Positions 53,410-62,411 of a stretch of 64,000 nucleotides of DNA are shown piece by piece. The first letter of the stretch is position 1, and each line of letters begins with the position of its first letter. The notes under the pieces were generated by a model. It saw only the letters and a list, made by a program, of their open reading frames with translations, made no database searches and was not told the DNA's origin. Origin of the DNA: Burkholderiales bacterium RIFOXYD12_FULL_59_19 (GTDB taxonomy: Bacteria > Pseudomonadota > Gammaproteobacteria > Burkholderiales > Burkholderiaceae_C); assembly GCA_001771065.1 (NCBI GenBank), contig MESQ01000057.1:62001-126000 (forward strand). The letters run 5' to 3'. Position numbers and translations under genes: made by a program.

Positions 53410-54642
53410 ATGACCATGACCACTTACACCCAACTTGACACCTGGATCGACACCCACTTTGACGAACAGGTGCGCTTCCTGCAAGAACTCATTCGCGTGC
53501 CCACCGACACGCCCCCGGGCAACAACGCGCCCCACGCCGAACGCACTGCCGAGCTGTTGCAGGCCATGGGCATCGAGGCCGAAAAACACCCCGTGCCTGC
53601 GCCTGAGGTGCAGGCCGTCGGCTTACAAAGCATCACCAACCTGATCGTGCGCCACCGTTACGGTGCGGGCGGCAAAACCATTGCGCTCAATGCCCATGGC
53701 GACGTGGTGCCTCCGGGCGATGGCTGGACACATGACCCCTATGGCGGCGAGATCGAAAACGGCAAGATGTATGGCCGCGCCAGTGCGGTAAGCAAGTGCG
53801 ACTTTTCCACCTTCACGTTTGCCATGCGTGCGCTGGAGGCGGTGTGCCCACCTGACAAGGGCAGCATTGAACTGCTGTTCACCTACGACGAGGAATTTGG
53901 CGGTGAAGTGGGCCCGGCCTGGTTGCTGCAACACCAACTCACCCGGCCCGACCTGATGATTGCTGCGGGCTTCAGTTACCAGGTGATCACCGCGCACAAC
54001 GGCTGCCTGCAACTCGAAGTTACCGTGCACGGCCAGATGGCACACGCCGCCATTCCGGAATCGGGTGTCGACGCCTTGCAGGCCGCGGTGCAAATTTTGA
54101 ACGTGCTGTACGCGCAAAACACGCTGTACCAAGCCATCTGCTCAAAGGTGCAGGGCATCAACCACCCGTATCTGAACGTCGGCCTGATCAGCGGCGGTAC
54201 CAACACCAACGTGGTACCGGGCACAGTCAGCTTCAAGCTCGACCGGCGCATGATCCCCGAGGAAAACGCCACCGAGGTCGAAGCCACGTTGCGCCAGCTG
54301 ATTTTTGATGCTGCCGCCACGTTGCCGGGCATCACGGTTGATGTCAAGCGCATGTTGCTGGCCCATGCGATGCAGCCCTTGCCCGGCAACCAGCCGCTGG
54401 TCGATGCCATTCAACAACACGGCAAGGCCATTTTTGGTGAAGAGATTCCGGCACTGGGCACGCCGCTGTACACCGACGTGCGCCTGTTTGCCCAACGCGG
54501 CATTCCGGGTGTGATCTATGGCGCCGGGCCGCGCACGGTACTTGAGTCCCACGCCAAACGCGCCGACGAGCGGCTGGCACTGGAAGACCTGCGCCGCGCC
54601 ACCAAAGTCATTGCCCGCACCCTGCATGACTTGCTAGCTTGA
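53410..54642 (+). CDS. M20-family amidohydrolase/deacylase (ArgE/DapE-like)
   Basis: 410 residues. Zinc peptidase-like fold: metal ligand motif IALNAHGDVVPPGDGWTHDP, catalytic Glu in TYDEEFGGEVGPA, dimerisation domain (LQLEVTVHGQMAHAAIPESG), terminal His in VLESHAKRADERLAL. It is not an AllC; the fusion upstream already covers that step. The cytoplasmic substrate may be an N-carbamoyl or N-acyl compound of ureide metabolism. A second ATG at 53416 is also possible. The preceding gap holds the tandem repeat. Confidence 0.82.
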   Translation: MTMTTYTQLDTWIDTHFDEQVRFLQELIRVPTDTPPGNNAPHAERTAELLQAMGIEAEKHPVPAPEVQAVGLQSITNLIVRHRYGAGGKTIALNAHGDVVPPGDGWTHDPYGGEIENGKMYGRASAVSKCDFSTFTFAMRALEAVCPPDKGSIELLFTYDEEFGGEVGPAWLLQHQLTRPDLMIAAGFSYQVITAHNGCLQLEVTVHGQMAHAAIPESGVDALQAAVQILNVLYAQNTLYQAICSKVQGINHPYLNVGLISGGTNTNVVPGTVSFKLDRRMIPEENATEVEATLRQLIFDAAATLPGITVDVKRMLLAHAMQPLPGNQPLVDAIQQHGKAIFGEEIPALGTPLYTDVRLFAQRGIPGVIYGAGPRTVLESHAKRADERLALEDLRRATKVIARTLHDLLA

Positions 54643-54709
54643 TCAAGGTCAGCAAATAAGCTTGCTGCAGGTGTAAAGTGCGTGCCATCCACATAACGAG
54701 GAACCCTAG

Positions 54710-57013
54710 ATGAGCAATGAACTTTCACAAGCAGAACAAGCCCTGGGTGACGCATCTCGCGACTACCACCGCTTTCCCACCCGCGGCAAGATCTCGGTCA
54801 ACGCCACCAAACCGCTGGTGAACCAGCGCGACCTGGCGCTGGCCTACTCACCCGGTGTGGCCTACCCCTGCCTCGACATCCAGGCCAACCCCGACCTGGC
54901 CTACGACTACACCAGCCGCGGTAATCTGGTGGGTGTAGTCACCAACGGCACGGCGGTGCTGGGCCTGGGCGACATTGGCCCGCTGGCGGGCAAGCCGGTG
55001 ATGGAGGGCAAGGGCTGCCTGTTCAAGAAATTTGCCGGCATTGATGTGTTCGACATCGAATTGGCCGAACGTGACCCCGACAAACTGGTCGAGATCATCG
55101 CCGCCCTGGAGCCCACGCTGGGTGGCATCAACCTCGAAGACATCAAGGCGCCCGAGTGTTTTTACATTGAAGAAAAACTCAAGGCCCGCATGGGCATTCC
55201 GGTGTTCCACGACGACCAGCACGGTACCGCCATCATCAGCAGTGCCGCACTCATCAACGCCCTGGAACTGGTCGGCAAAAAAATCGGTGACGTGAAGGTG
55301 GCAGTGTCGGGCGCCGGCGCGGCAGCCATCGCCTGCCTGAACGTCATGGTCGGCCTGGGCGTGCAGGTCAAGAACGTGTTTATTTGTGACTCCAAAGGGG
55401 TGGTTTACAAAGGTCGCCCTGGCGGGTATGACGAGTCCAAAGCCCGCTTTGAGCAAGACACCAGCGCCCGCACCCTGGCCGATGCCGTCAATGAAGCCGA
55501 CGTGTTCCTGGGTTGCTCGGCCGCCGGCGTGCTGACACAAGACATGGTCAAGTCCATGGCCAGTCAACCCATCATCCTGGCACTGGCCAACCCCGAACCT
55601 GAAATTCGGCCCGAACTGGCCAAGGCGGTGCGCCCGGATTGCATCATTGCCACCGGCCGCTCCGACTACCCGAACCAGGTCAACAACGTCCTGTGTTTCC
55701 CCTACATCTTCCGCGGTGCGCTGGACTGCGGCGCCACCCAGATCACAGAAGCCATGAAGCTGGCCTGCGTGCATGAAATTGCCGCCCTGGCCAAAGCCGA
55801 CATCAGCGAAGAAGTGGCGCATGCCTACGCCGGCCAGGACTTGGCCTTTGGCGTTGACTTCATCATTCCCAAGCCCTTCGACTCACGCCTGATCCTGCGT
55901 ATTGCGCCCGCCGTGGCAGCCGCAGCCGAGGCCTCGGGTGTGGCCAAGCGCCCGATCAAGGACATGGACGCTTACCGTCGCCAATTGTCACGCTTCATTT
56001 ATTCCACTGGCTTGCTGATGGAGCCAGTGTTCAACGCCGCCCGCAATGCCCCCGACAGCGCCAAACGGGTCGCCTATGCCGAAGGCGAAGACGACCGCGT
56101 GCTGCGCGCGGCGCAACTCGTGGTTGAAGGCGGGCTGGCCCGCCCCATTTTGATTGGCCGCCCGGCGGTGATCGAAGCCCGCATTCTCAAGGCCGGCCTG
56201 CGACTGCAATTGGGCCGCGACTTTGACTGCTGCAACCCCGAAGACGACCCGCGTTTCCGCCAGTACTGGGAAACCTACCACCAGGTCATGGGCCGCCATG
56301 GCGTCAGCCCCGAAGCCGCCAAGGCGGCGGTGCGCCGCTCCACCACAACCATTGCCGCGCTGATGGTCAAGCTTGGCGACGCCGACGCCATGCTGTGCGG
56401 CCTGCATGGCCGTTTTGACGTGCACCTGGACCATGTGCGCGACATCCTGGGTGTCAAGGCGGACGCCTCCGGCTTTGCTACCCTGAACGCGCTGATGCTG
56501 GAGCAATACTCCATTTTTGTGGCCGACACCTATGTCAACGACGACCCCAGCGCCGAGCAACTGGCCGACATTGCCCGCATGGCCGCCGACGAAGTGCGCC
56601 GCTTTGGCATTGCCCCCAAGGTGGCGTTTTTGTCACACTCCAACTACGGTTCGTCCAACCGGGGCTCGGCGCGCAAGATGCGTCTGGCACGCGACCTGTT
56701 CAAGGCCAACTGCCCCGACATTGAGTGCGACGGCGAAATGCAGGGCGACGCCGCCCTGTCAGAAGACATCCGCAACGCCACCCTGATCGGCAACACCCTG
56801 AGCGGCGCCGCCAACATCCTGATCTGCCCGAATCTGGACTCGGCCAACATCCTGTTCAATGTGCTCAAGATGACGGGCAGCAACGGCCTGACCGTCGGCC
56901 CCATCCTGCTGGGTTCCGCAGCCACCGCGCATGTGCTCAACCCCTCAAGCACCGTACGCCGTGTCGTCAACATGACTGCGCTGGCGGTAGCCGACGTCAG
57001 CGCGCTGCGCTGA
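54710..57013 (+). CDS. maeB: NADP-dependent malic enzyme, MaeB type
   Basis: 767 residues. Malic enzyme half (about 1-430): [55 protein letters not shown](P)-binding [16 protein letters not shown]-terminal phosphotransacetylase-like half (about 440-760): [56 protein letters not shown]. Oxidatively decarboxylates malate to pyruvate and NADPH; the PTA-like part is regulatory. It could serve C4 acids from the aromatic pathways or glyoxylate-derived malate from ureides. A strong terminator follows. Confidence 0.95.
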   Translation: MSNELSQAEQALGDASRDYHRFPTRGKISVNATKPLVNQRDLALAYSPGVAYPCLDIQANPDLAYDYTSRGNLVGVVTNGTAVLGLGDIGPLAGKPVMEGKGCLFKKFAGIDVFDIELAERDPDKLVEIIAALEPTLGGINLEDIKAPECFYIEEKLKARMGIPVFHDDQHGTAIISSAALINALELVGKKIGDVKVAVSGAGAAAIACLNVMVGLGVQVKNVFICDSKGVVYKGRPGGYDESKARFEQDTSARTLADAVNEADVFLGCSAAGVLTQDMVKSMASQPIILALANPEPEIRPELAKAVRPDCIIATGRSDYPNQVNNVLCFPYIFRGALDCGATQITEAMKLACVHEIAALAKADISEEVAHAYAGQDLAFGVDFIIPKPFDSRLILRIAPAVAAAAEASGVAKRPIKDMDAYRRQLSRFIYSTGLLMEPVFNAARNAPDSAKRVAYAEGEDDRVLRAAQLVVEGGLARPILIGRPAVIEARILKAGLRLQLGRDFDCCNPEDDPRFRQYWETYHQVMGRHGVSPEAAKAAVRRSTTTIAALMVKLGDADAMLCGLHGRFDVHLDHVRDILGVKADASGFATLNALMLEQYSIFVADTYVNDDPSAEQLADIARMAADEVRRFGIAPKVAFLSHSNYGSSNRGSARKMRLARDLFKANCPDIECDGEMQGDAALSEDIRNATLIGNTLSGAANILICPNLDSANILFNVLKMTGSNGLTVGPILLGSAATAHVLNPSSTVRRVVNMTALAVADVSALR

Positions 57014-57050
57014 ACACCCGGCCCCTGCGCGGAGCTGAACGACCACAACG

Positions 57051-57092
57051 ACGCCCTGTGCACCATGTGAGTGCACAGGGCGTTTATATTTG
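57051..57092 (+). terminator. Rho-independent terminator after maeB
   Basis: Perfect 13-bp arms, ACGCCCTGTGCAC and GTGCACAGGGCGT, with a 7-base loop (CATGTGA), followed by TTATATTTGTTA. Lies 38 bases after the maeB stop. The T-tract is interrupted, so efficiency is uncertain, but the hairpin is unmistakable. Confidence 0.85.
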
Positions 57093-57166
57093 TTACGGCC
57101 TGGTCAGCAAGGCCTGGCATCTTTATTGCTGATTCCCATGCACAAACGCAAACTTTTGGAGTTCTC

Positions 57167-58192
57167 ATGTCAAAACGCTTTTTCCTGAAAACTGCGGCCA
57201 GCCTGGCTGCGGTGAGCTTCCTGGGCCTGGCCCAGGCGCAAACCACCCCCATCAAATTCCAGCTCGACTGGCGCTTCGAAGGCCCCGCCGCGTTGTTTCT
57301 GACGCCCGTGGCCAAAGGCTATTTCAAGGACGCCAAGCTGGACGTGACGGTCGACGCGGGCAATGGCTCGGGCGGCGCCGTGACCCGTGTGGCATCAGGC
57401 GCGTACGACATGGGCTTTGCCGACCTGGCCGCCGTGATGGAATTCCACGCCAACAACCCCGACGCGCCCAACAAACCCGTGGCCGTGATGATGGTCTACA
57501 ACGACACCCCGGCTTCGGTCATGGCCCTGAAGAAGTCCGGCATCAAGACCCCGGCCGACCTCAATGGCAAAAAGATGGGCGCACCGGTGTTCGACGCCGG
57601 CCGACGCGCCTTTCCGATTTTTGCCAAAGCCAACGCCATCAGCGGCGTGAGCTGGACCGCGATGGACCCGCCGCTGCGCGAGACCATGCTGGTGCGCGGT
57701 GACATTGACGCCATCACCGGTTTTACCTTCACCTCGCTGCTGAACCTGGAGGCGCGCGGCGTCAAGGCGACCGACGTGGTGGTGCTGCCCTACCCGGCTT
57801 TTGGCGTCAAGCTGTATGGCAACGCCATCATCGCTTCACCCAAGCTCATCAAGGAAAAGCCAGAGGTAGTCAAAGCCTTCCTCGCCGCTTTTACCAAGGG
57901 CGCCAAAGACGTGATCAGTAACCCTGCAGCGGCCATCAATGATGTCAAGGCACGTGACGGCATTGTCAATGTGGCGCTGGAAACCCGCCGTCTGCAACTG
58001 GCCATCGACACCGTGATCAACAGCCCGAACGCCCGCGCCGAGGGTTTTGGCCAGGTCAACGGCCCACGCCTGGCGCTGATGGCGTCGCAAGTGTCGGACG
58101 CCTTCAACACCAAAACCCGGGTCAATCCGGACGCGGTCTGGAATGGCAGCTTTTTGCCACCTAAAGCAGCGCTGGATGTGTTGCCCAAGTAA
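57167..58192 (+). CDS. NMT1/THI5-type ABC substrate-binding protein
   Basis: 341 residues from the ATG at 57167. Signal peptide (TAASLAAVSFLGLAQAQ), mature TTPIKFQLDWRFEGPAALFL. Contains KGYFKDAKLDVTVDAGNGSG, DMGFADLAAVMEFH and GAPVFDAGRRAF as in the NMT1/SsuA/TauA-like group that binds thiamine precursors, alkanesulfonates, pyrimidines or other small organics. First gene of a three-gene importer followed by ureD, inside a ureide/urea region; a nitrogenous ligand such as a purine or ureide is plausible but unproven. Confidence 0.87.
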   Translation: MSKRFFLKTAASLAAVSFLGLAQAQTTPIKFQLDWRFEGPAALFLTPVAKGYFKDAKLDVTVDAGNGSGGAVTRVASGAYDMGFADLAAVMEFHANNPDAPNKPVAVMMVYNDTPASVMALKKSGIKTPADLNGKKMGAPVFDAGRRAFPIFAKANAISGVSWTAMDPPLRETMLVRGDIDAITGFTFTSLLNLEARGVKATDVVVLPYPAFGVKLYGNAIIASPKLIKEKPEVVKAFLAAFTKGAKDVISNPAAAINDVKARDGIVNVALETRRLQLAIDTVINSPNARAEGFGQVNGPRLALMASQVSDAFNTKTRVNPDAVWNGSFLPPKAALDVLPK

Positions 58193-58198
58193 CAAGCC

Positions 58199-59041
58199 AT
58201 GACGCACAGCGAAGCCAGCCCCTGGTTTGTCGACTTCTCGGACGTCTGGCTGGCCTACAACGACGAACTGCTGGAGCAAAACCAGTTTGCCGTCGAGGCC
58301 ATCGACATGAAGGTGCGCCAGGGCGAGTTCATCGCCATAGTGGGCCCGTCCGGCTGTGGCAAATCGACCTTCATGAAGCTGGCCACCGGTCTGAAAATGC
58401 CCTCCATGGGCAAAATTCACATCGACCAGCAGCAAGTCACCGGCCCGCTCAAAATATCGGGCATGGCGTTTCAGGCGCCGTCGCTGTTGCCCTGGCGCAC
58501 CACCGTGGGCAACGTGCTGTTGCCGCTGGAAATTGTGGAACCCTACCGCAGCAACTTCAAAGCCAAACGCAAGGAATACGAGGAACGCGCCCGTGTGCTG
58601 CTGCAAAAGGTTGGCCTGGGCGGCTATGAGGACAAGTTCCCCTGGCAACTCTCGGGGGGCATGCAACAGCGCGCCAGCATTTGCCGAGCGCTGATTCACG
58701 AGCCCAAAATGTTGCTGCTTGACGAGCCTTTTGGGGCCTTGGATGCCTTCACCCGCGAGGAGCTCTGGTGCATTCTGCGTGACCTCTGGACCGAACAGCA
58801 GTTCAACGTGATCCTGGTCACCCACGACCTGCGCGAATCGGTGTTTCTGGCCGATACCGTGTACGTGATGAGCAAGAGCCCGGGTCGTTTTGTCGTCAAA
58901 CGCCAGATTGACCTGCCGCGCCCGCGCGACCTGGAGATCACCTACACCACGGAATTTACCGACATCGTGCATGAACTGCGCGGTCACATTGGTGCCATGC
59001 GCCAAAACGGTGCAGTCAACCCGCCCAAGGTGAGCGCATGA
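58199..59041 (+). CDS. ABC transporter ATPase of the NMT1-type importer
   Basis: 280 residues of the NitT/TauT-type ATPase family. Walker A GPSGCGKSTFMK, signature LSGGMQQRASICRAL, Walker B LLLDEPFGALDAFTREEL, H loop VTHDLRESVFLAD. The N-terminus is longer than usual (SEASPWFVDFSDVWLAYND). Lies six bases after the binding-protein gene; its stop overlaps the permease start (ATGA). Confidence 0.9.
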   Translation: MTHSEASPWFVDFSDVWLAYNDELLEQNQFAVEAIDMKVRQGEFIAIVGPSGCGKSTFMKLATGLKMPSMGKIHIDQQQVTGPLKISGMAFQAPSLLPWRTTVGNVLLPLEIVEPYRSNFKAKRKEYEERARVLLQKVGLGGYEDKFPWQLSGGMQQRASICRALIHEPKMLLLDEPFGALDAFTREELWCILRDLWTEQQFNVILVTHDLRESVFLADTVYVMSKSPGRFVVKRQIDLPRPRDLEITYTTEFTDIVHELRGHIGAMRQNGAVNPPKVSA

Positions 59042-59805
59042 ACAAGAAACAAATAGAAATCTGGTCACCCTGGCTGCTGCTGCTGCTGGTGCTGGTGCTG
59101 TGGCAAATCATCTGCTCGGGCTTTGGTGTGTCGGAGTTCATCTTTCCCAGCCCGTGGCGCATCTGGACCCAGTTCTGGGAGTTCCGCGACACCATTGCCG
59201 GGCACGCCTGGCGCACCTACTGGGTCACCATGGTGGGCTTTGGCCTGGCGATTGTGGTGGGTGTGCTGCTGGGTTTTCTAATTGGCAGCTCGCGCCTGGC
59301 CTATGCCGCCGTTTACCCGCTGATGACCGCGTTCAACGCGCTGCCCAAAGCGGCCTTTGTGCCGATTCTGGTGGTCTGGTTTGGCATTGGCGCCGGGCCC
59401 GCCATTCTGACGGCGTTTTTGATCAGCTTTTTCCCGATCATGGTCAACATTGCCACCGGCCTGGCCACGCTGGAACCCGAGCTTGAAGACGTGTTGCGGG
59501 TGCTCGGCGCCAAGCGCTGGGACGTGCTGATCAAGGTGGGTCTGCCACGCTCCATGCCCTACTTTTATGGCTCGCTCAAGGTCGCCATCACGCTGGCGTT
59601 TGTTGGCACCACGGTGAGTGAGATGACCGCCGCCAACGAAGGCATTGGTTACCTGCTGATCTCAGCTGGCTCCAGCATGCAAATGGGCCTGGCCTTTGCC
59701 GGCCTGGTGGTGGTGGGCGCCATGGCGATGGTGATGTACGAGCTCTTCAGCGCCCTAGAAAAACACACCACCGCCTGGGCGCATCGCGGCTCACAGGACC
59801 ACTGA
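59038..59805 (+). CDS. ABC transporter permease of the NMT1-type importer
   Basis: 255 residues, BPD_transp_1 fold with about six helices (WLLLLLVLVLWQIICSGFGV, MVGFGLAIVVGVLLGFLIGS). EAA-loop-like region EDVLRVLGAKRWDVLIKVGL and PRSMPYFYGSLKVAITLAF couple to the ATPase. Inner membrane. Ends 12 bases before ureD, so the importer and ureD look co-transcribed. Confidence 0.9.
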   Translation: MNKKQIEIWSPWLLLLLVLVLWQIICSGFGVSEFIFPSPWRIWTQFWEFRDTIAGHAWRTYWVTMVGFGLAIVVGVLLGFLIGSSRLAYAAVYPLMTAFNALPKAAFVPILVVWFGIGAGPAILTAFLISFFPIMVNIATGLATLEPELEDVLRVLGAKRWDVLIKVGLPRSMPYFYGSLKVAITLAFVGTTVSEMTAANEGIGYLLISAGSSMQMGLAFAGLVVVGAMAMVMYELFSALEKHTTAWAHRGSQDH

Positions 59806-59817
59806 ACCGGCTGCGCC

Positions 59818-60648
59818 ATGAGCTGGCATGCCCGACTTGACATCGATTACCGCCTGGAACAGCAGCGCAGCGTGGCGCGCCACAGCCACACCGGGCCGCT
59901 GCGCGTGCTGCAAAGCCTGTACCCCGAGGGTGACGCCATCTGCCACAACGTGCTGGTGCATCCGCCCGGTGGCCTGGTGGGCGGCGACACGCTGGAGATG
60001 ACGATTGCGGCGAATGGCGCAGCCCATGGCCTGATCACCACGCCGGGCGCCACGCGGTTCTATCGCAGCTTGGGTGAGCCGGCGGTGCAGCGCACCCGGA
60101 TCCAGCTCACCGACCGGGCACGCCTGGAATGGTTGCCCCTGGAAGCCATCGCCTACAACGCCTGCCTGGCAGAAAACCACCTGACCGTGTCGCTCGGCCC
60201 ACAAGCCGAATTCATGGGCTGGGACATGACCGCCTTCGGCCTGCCCAGCGCGAACCTGCCGTTTGATACAGGCCAGTTTTTGCAACACATCGAGGTCCCA
60301 GGTGTCTGGTTGGAGCATGGGTTAATGCAGGCGCATGACCACTGCCTGATGAACGGCCCGCTGGGCCTGGCCGGGCAGCGCTGTATGGCTTCGCTGTTTT
60401 TTGTCAGTGGCAGCAAACTGGCACGCGACCGCCGTGAGGCCGGCCTGGCGCTGGCCCGCCAGGTCATCGCAACCCACGCCTTGGGCGCCACCACAGGCGC
60501 CACCTGCCCGAACGAGCAGGTCATGGTGCTGCGGGTGCTGGCACCCCTGGTGGAACCCGCGGCGGATCTGCTGCGCCAGGTGTGGCAGGTTTGGCGGCAA
60601 CACTTCTGGCAATTACCCGCTACCGTGCCGCGCATTTGGTCAACTTGA
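59818..60648 (+). CDS. ureD: Urease accessory protein UreD
   Basis: 276 residues. Landmarks: HTGPLRVLQSLYPEGDAICH, VLVHPPGGLVGGDTLEM, TTPGATRFYRSLG, LEWLPLEAIAYNACLAENH, WDMTAFGLPSAN. UreD works with UreF and UreG to deliver nickel and CO2 to the apo-urease. The other ure genes are not downstream: converging urtE begins after 177 bases of repeats. In related genomes ureD normally heads ureABC, so a rearrangement at the repeat is likely, with the rest of the urease genes elsewhere. Confidence 0.93.
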   Translation: MSWHARLDIDYRLEQQRSVARHSHTGPLRVLQSLYPEGDAICHNVLVHPPGGLVGGDTLEMTIAANGAAHGLITTPGATRFYRSLGEPAVQRTRIQLTDRARLEWLPLEAIAYNACLAENHLTVSLGPQAEFMGWDMTAFGLPSANLPFDTGQFLQHIEVPGVWLEHGLMQAHDHCLMNGPLGLAGQRCMASLFFVSGSKLARDRREAGLALARQVIATHALGATTGATCPNEQVMVLRVLAPLVEPAADLLRQVWQVWRQHFWQLPATVPRIWST

Positions 60649-60697
60649 CGTGAACAACGGTGTCGACCCGGATTTTTGTGGGGCTTTGTGAGGGCTT

Positions 60698-60806
60698 TGT
60701 AGGGCCGACTTCAGTCGGCCAGGCGGGTTGAAACCCGCCCTACAGGGGCCAGGCGAGGTTCAACCCGCTCTACGATAGGCCATGGCGGACTGAAGTGTGC
60801 CCCACA
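60698..60806 (+). repeat. 47-bp double-hairpin element, copy C, followed by two partial copies
   Basis: The core 60698-60744 is TGTAG, a perfect 8-2-8 hairpin (GGCCGACT-TC-AGTCGGCC), A, a second perfect 8-2-8 hairpin (GGCGGGTT-GA-AACCCGCC) and CTACA, exactly 47 bases. Two degenerate right halves follow: GGCGAGGTTCAACCCGCT plus CTACG (60752-60774) and GGCGGACTGAAGTGTGCC plus CCACA (60784-60806). It lies between the converging ureD and urtE genes. Confidence 0.9.
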
Positions 60807-60824
60807 GAATGATGACCAGGCTGA

Positions 60825-61517
60825 TCAAATCGCCACCAGTTGGCGCACGCCGTCAATCTCCATGTTGGCACCCAGACCCTGCGCGCGCACCGCGCCGCGC
60901 TCCATCACCACGTAGTTGTCGGCCAGTTCCTGGGCAAAATCGTAGTACTGCTCCACCAGCACAATCGCCATGTCGCCGCGGTCGGCCAGCATACGGATGA
61001 CACGACCGATGTCCTTGATGATGCTGGGCTGGATGCCCTCGGTGGGCTCGTCCAGGATCAGCAGCTTGGGTCCGGCCGCCAGCGCGCGGGCAATGGCCAG
61101 CTGCTGCTGTTGCCCGCCCGACAGGTCGCCGCCGCGGCGGTGCAGCATCTGCTTGAGCACAGGGAAAAGTTCGAAAAGTTCGGGCGGAATGGGGGTGCTG
61201 GCGGGCTTGTAGGCCAGGCCCATGGCCAGGTTTTCCTGCACCGTGAGGCGACCAAAAATCTCACGTCCCTGTGGCACAAAACCAATGCCGGCGCGGGCGC
61301 GCTCGTAAGGCGTGGCATTCTGGATCTCGCGGCCATCAAATTCGATGCTGCCGCTTTTGATGAGCACCAGGCCCATCAGGCTTTTCAGCAGCGTGGTCTT
61401 GCCGACCCCGTTGCGCCCCAGAATCACGGTGACCTTGCCCAGGGTGGCCTGCAAGCTGACGTCGCGCAGGATGTGCGAACCGCCATAGTATTGGTTGATG
61501 TTTTTGACGTTCAGCAT
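60825..61517 (-). CDS. urtE: Urea ABC transporter ATPase UrtE
   Basis: 230 residues. Start MLNVKNINQYYGGSHILRDV is characteristic of UrtE. Walker A GRNGVGKTTLLKSL, NATPYERARAGIGFVPQGRE, signature LSGGQQQQLAIARAL, Walker B LLILDEPTEGIQPSII. With UrtD it powers urea uptake at low concentration. Last gene of the leftward urt operon; its 3' end abuts the repeat array. Confidence 0.94.
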   Translation of the reverse strand: MLNVKNINQYYGGSHILRDVSLQATLGKVTVILGRNGVGKTTLLKSLMGLVLIKSGSIEFDGREIQNATPYERARAGIGFVPQGREIFGRLTVQENLAMGLAYKPASTPIPPELFELFPVLKQMLHRRGGDLSGGQQQQLAIARALAAGPKLLILDEPTEGIQPSIIKDIGRVIRMLADRGDMAIVLVEQYYDFAQELADNYVVMERGAVRAQGLGANMEIDGVRQLVAI

Positions 61518-61529
61518 AGGGTTGCCATC

Positions 61530-62411
61530 TCAGCGGCCCAGATAGACTTCGATGACGCGCTCATCGGCTTGCACCTGCGCCAGCGTGCCTTGCGCCAGCA
61601 CCGAGCCGTCGCACAGCACGGTGACAATGTCGGAAATGGTGTTGATGAAACTCATGTCGTGCTCCACCACCATCAGCGAGTGTTTTCCCTTGAGGCTTAA
61701 AAACAGCTCGGCGGTGCGCTCGGTTTCCTCGTCGGTCATACCGGCCACCGGCTCGTCGAGCAGCAGCAATTTGGGGTCCTGCATCAGCAACATGCCGATC
61801 TCCAGCCACTGCTTTTGCCCGTGGCTCAGGTTACCTGCCTGGCCGCGCACACTGTCCGCCAGATGGATCGTGTGTAATACCTCCGCCAGGCGGTCGCTCT
61901 GGGCGGAGTCAAGCCGGAAAAACATTGAGCTGATGACGGCCTTGTTGGTTTTGAGCGCCAGCTCCAGGTTCTCGAACACGCTCAATTGCTCGAACACCGT
62001 GGGTTTCTGGAACTTGCGGCCGATGCCCATCTGGGCAATCTCGGACTCCTTGTAGCGCAGCAGGTCGATGGTGCTGCCAAAGAACACCTGACCTTCATCG
62101 GGGCGGGTCTTGCCGGTGATGATGTCCATCATGGTGGTCTTGCCGGCGCCATTGGGGCCGATGATGCAGCGCAGCTCGCCCGGCGCAATGTCCAGGCTCA
62201 GCTTGTTGATGGCCTTGAAACCGTCAAAACTCACACTCACGTCTTCGAGGTAAAGAATGCGGCCATGGGTGATGTCGACTTCACCCGGTGTGGCAATGCG
62301 CGAAAAGCCTGCTTGCCGCCCGCCCGACTCGGTTTGCCCGGCCCGGGTGGCCTGCGCCGCCTGGTAGGCCTCCAACCGCCGGGCGCCCTGCTCCATCAAT
62401 TCGGGCGTCAT
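61530..62411 (-). CDS. urtD: Urea ABC transporter ATPase UrtD
   Basis: 293 residues from the ATG at 62411, overlapping the urtC stop (ATGA). About 45 extra N-terminal residues (MTPELMEQGARRLEAYQAAQ onward) precede the ATPase core ILYLEDVSVSFDGFKAINKL, as in other betaproteobacterial UrtD. Walker A GPNGAGKTTMMD, MGIGRKFQKPTVFEQLSV, signature LSHGQKQWLEIGMLL, Walker B LLLLDEPVAGMTDEE, H loop VEHDMSFIN. Confidence 0.94.
   Translation of the reverse strand: MTPELMEQGARRLEAYQAAQATRAGQTESGGRQAGFSRIATPGEVDITHGRILYLEDVSVSFDGFKAINKLSLDIAPGELRCIIGPNGAGKTTMMDIITGKTRPDEGQVFFGSTIDLLRYKESEIAQMGIGRKFQKPTVFEQLSVFENLELALKTNKAVISSMFFRLDSAQSDRLAEVLHTIHLADSVRGQAGNLSHGQKQWLEIGMLLMQDPKLLLLDEPVAGMTDEETERTAELFLSLKGKHSLMVVEHDMSFINTISDIVTVLCDGSVLAQGTLAQVQADERVIEVYLGR

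Noticed and set aside
57836-59068. 410-codon leftward frame across the importer genes
   Set aside because: Overlaps two convincing ABC genes and has no recognisable domain.
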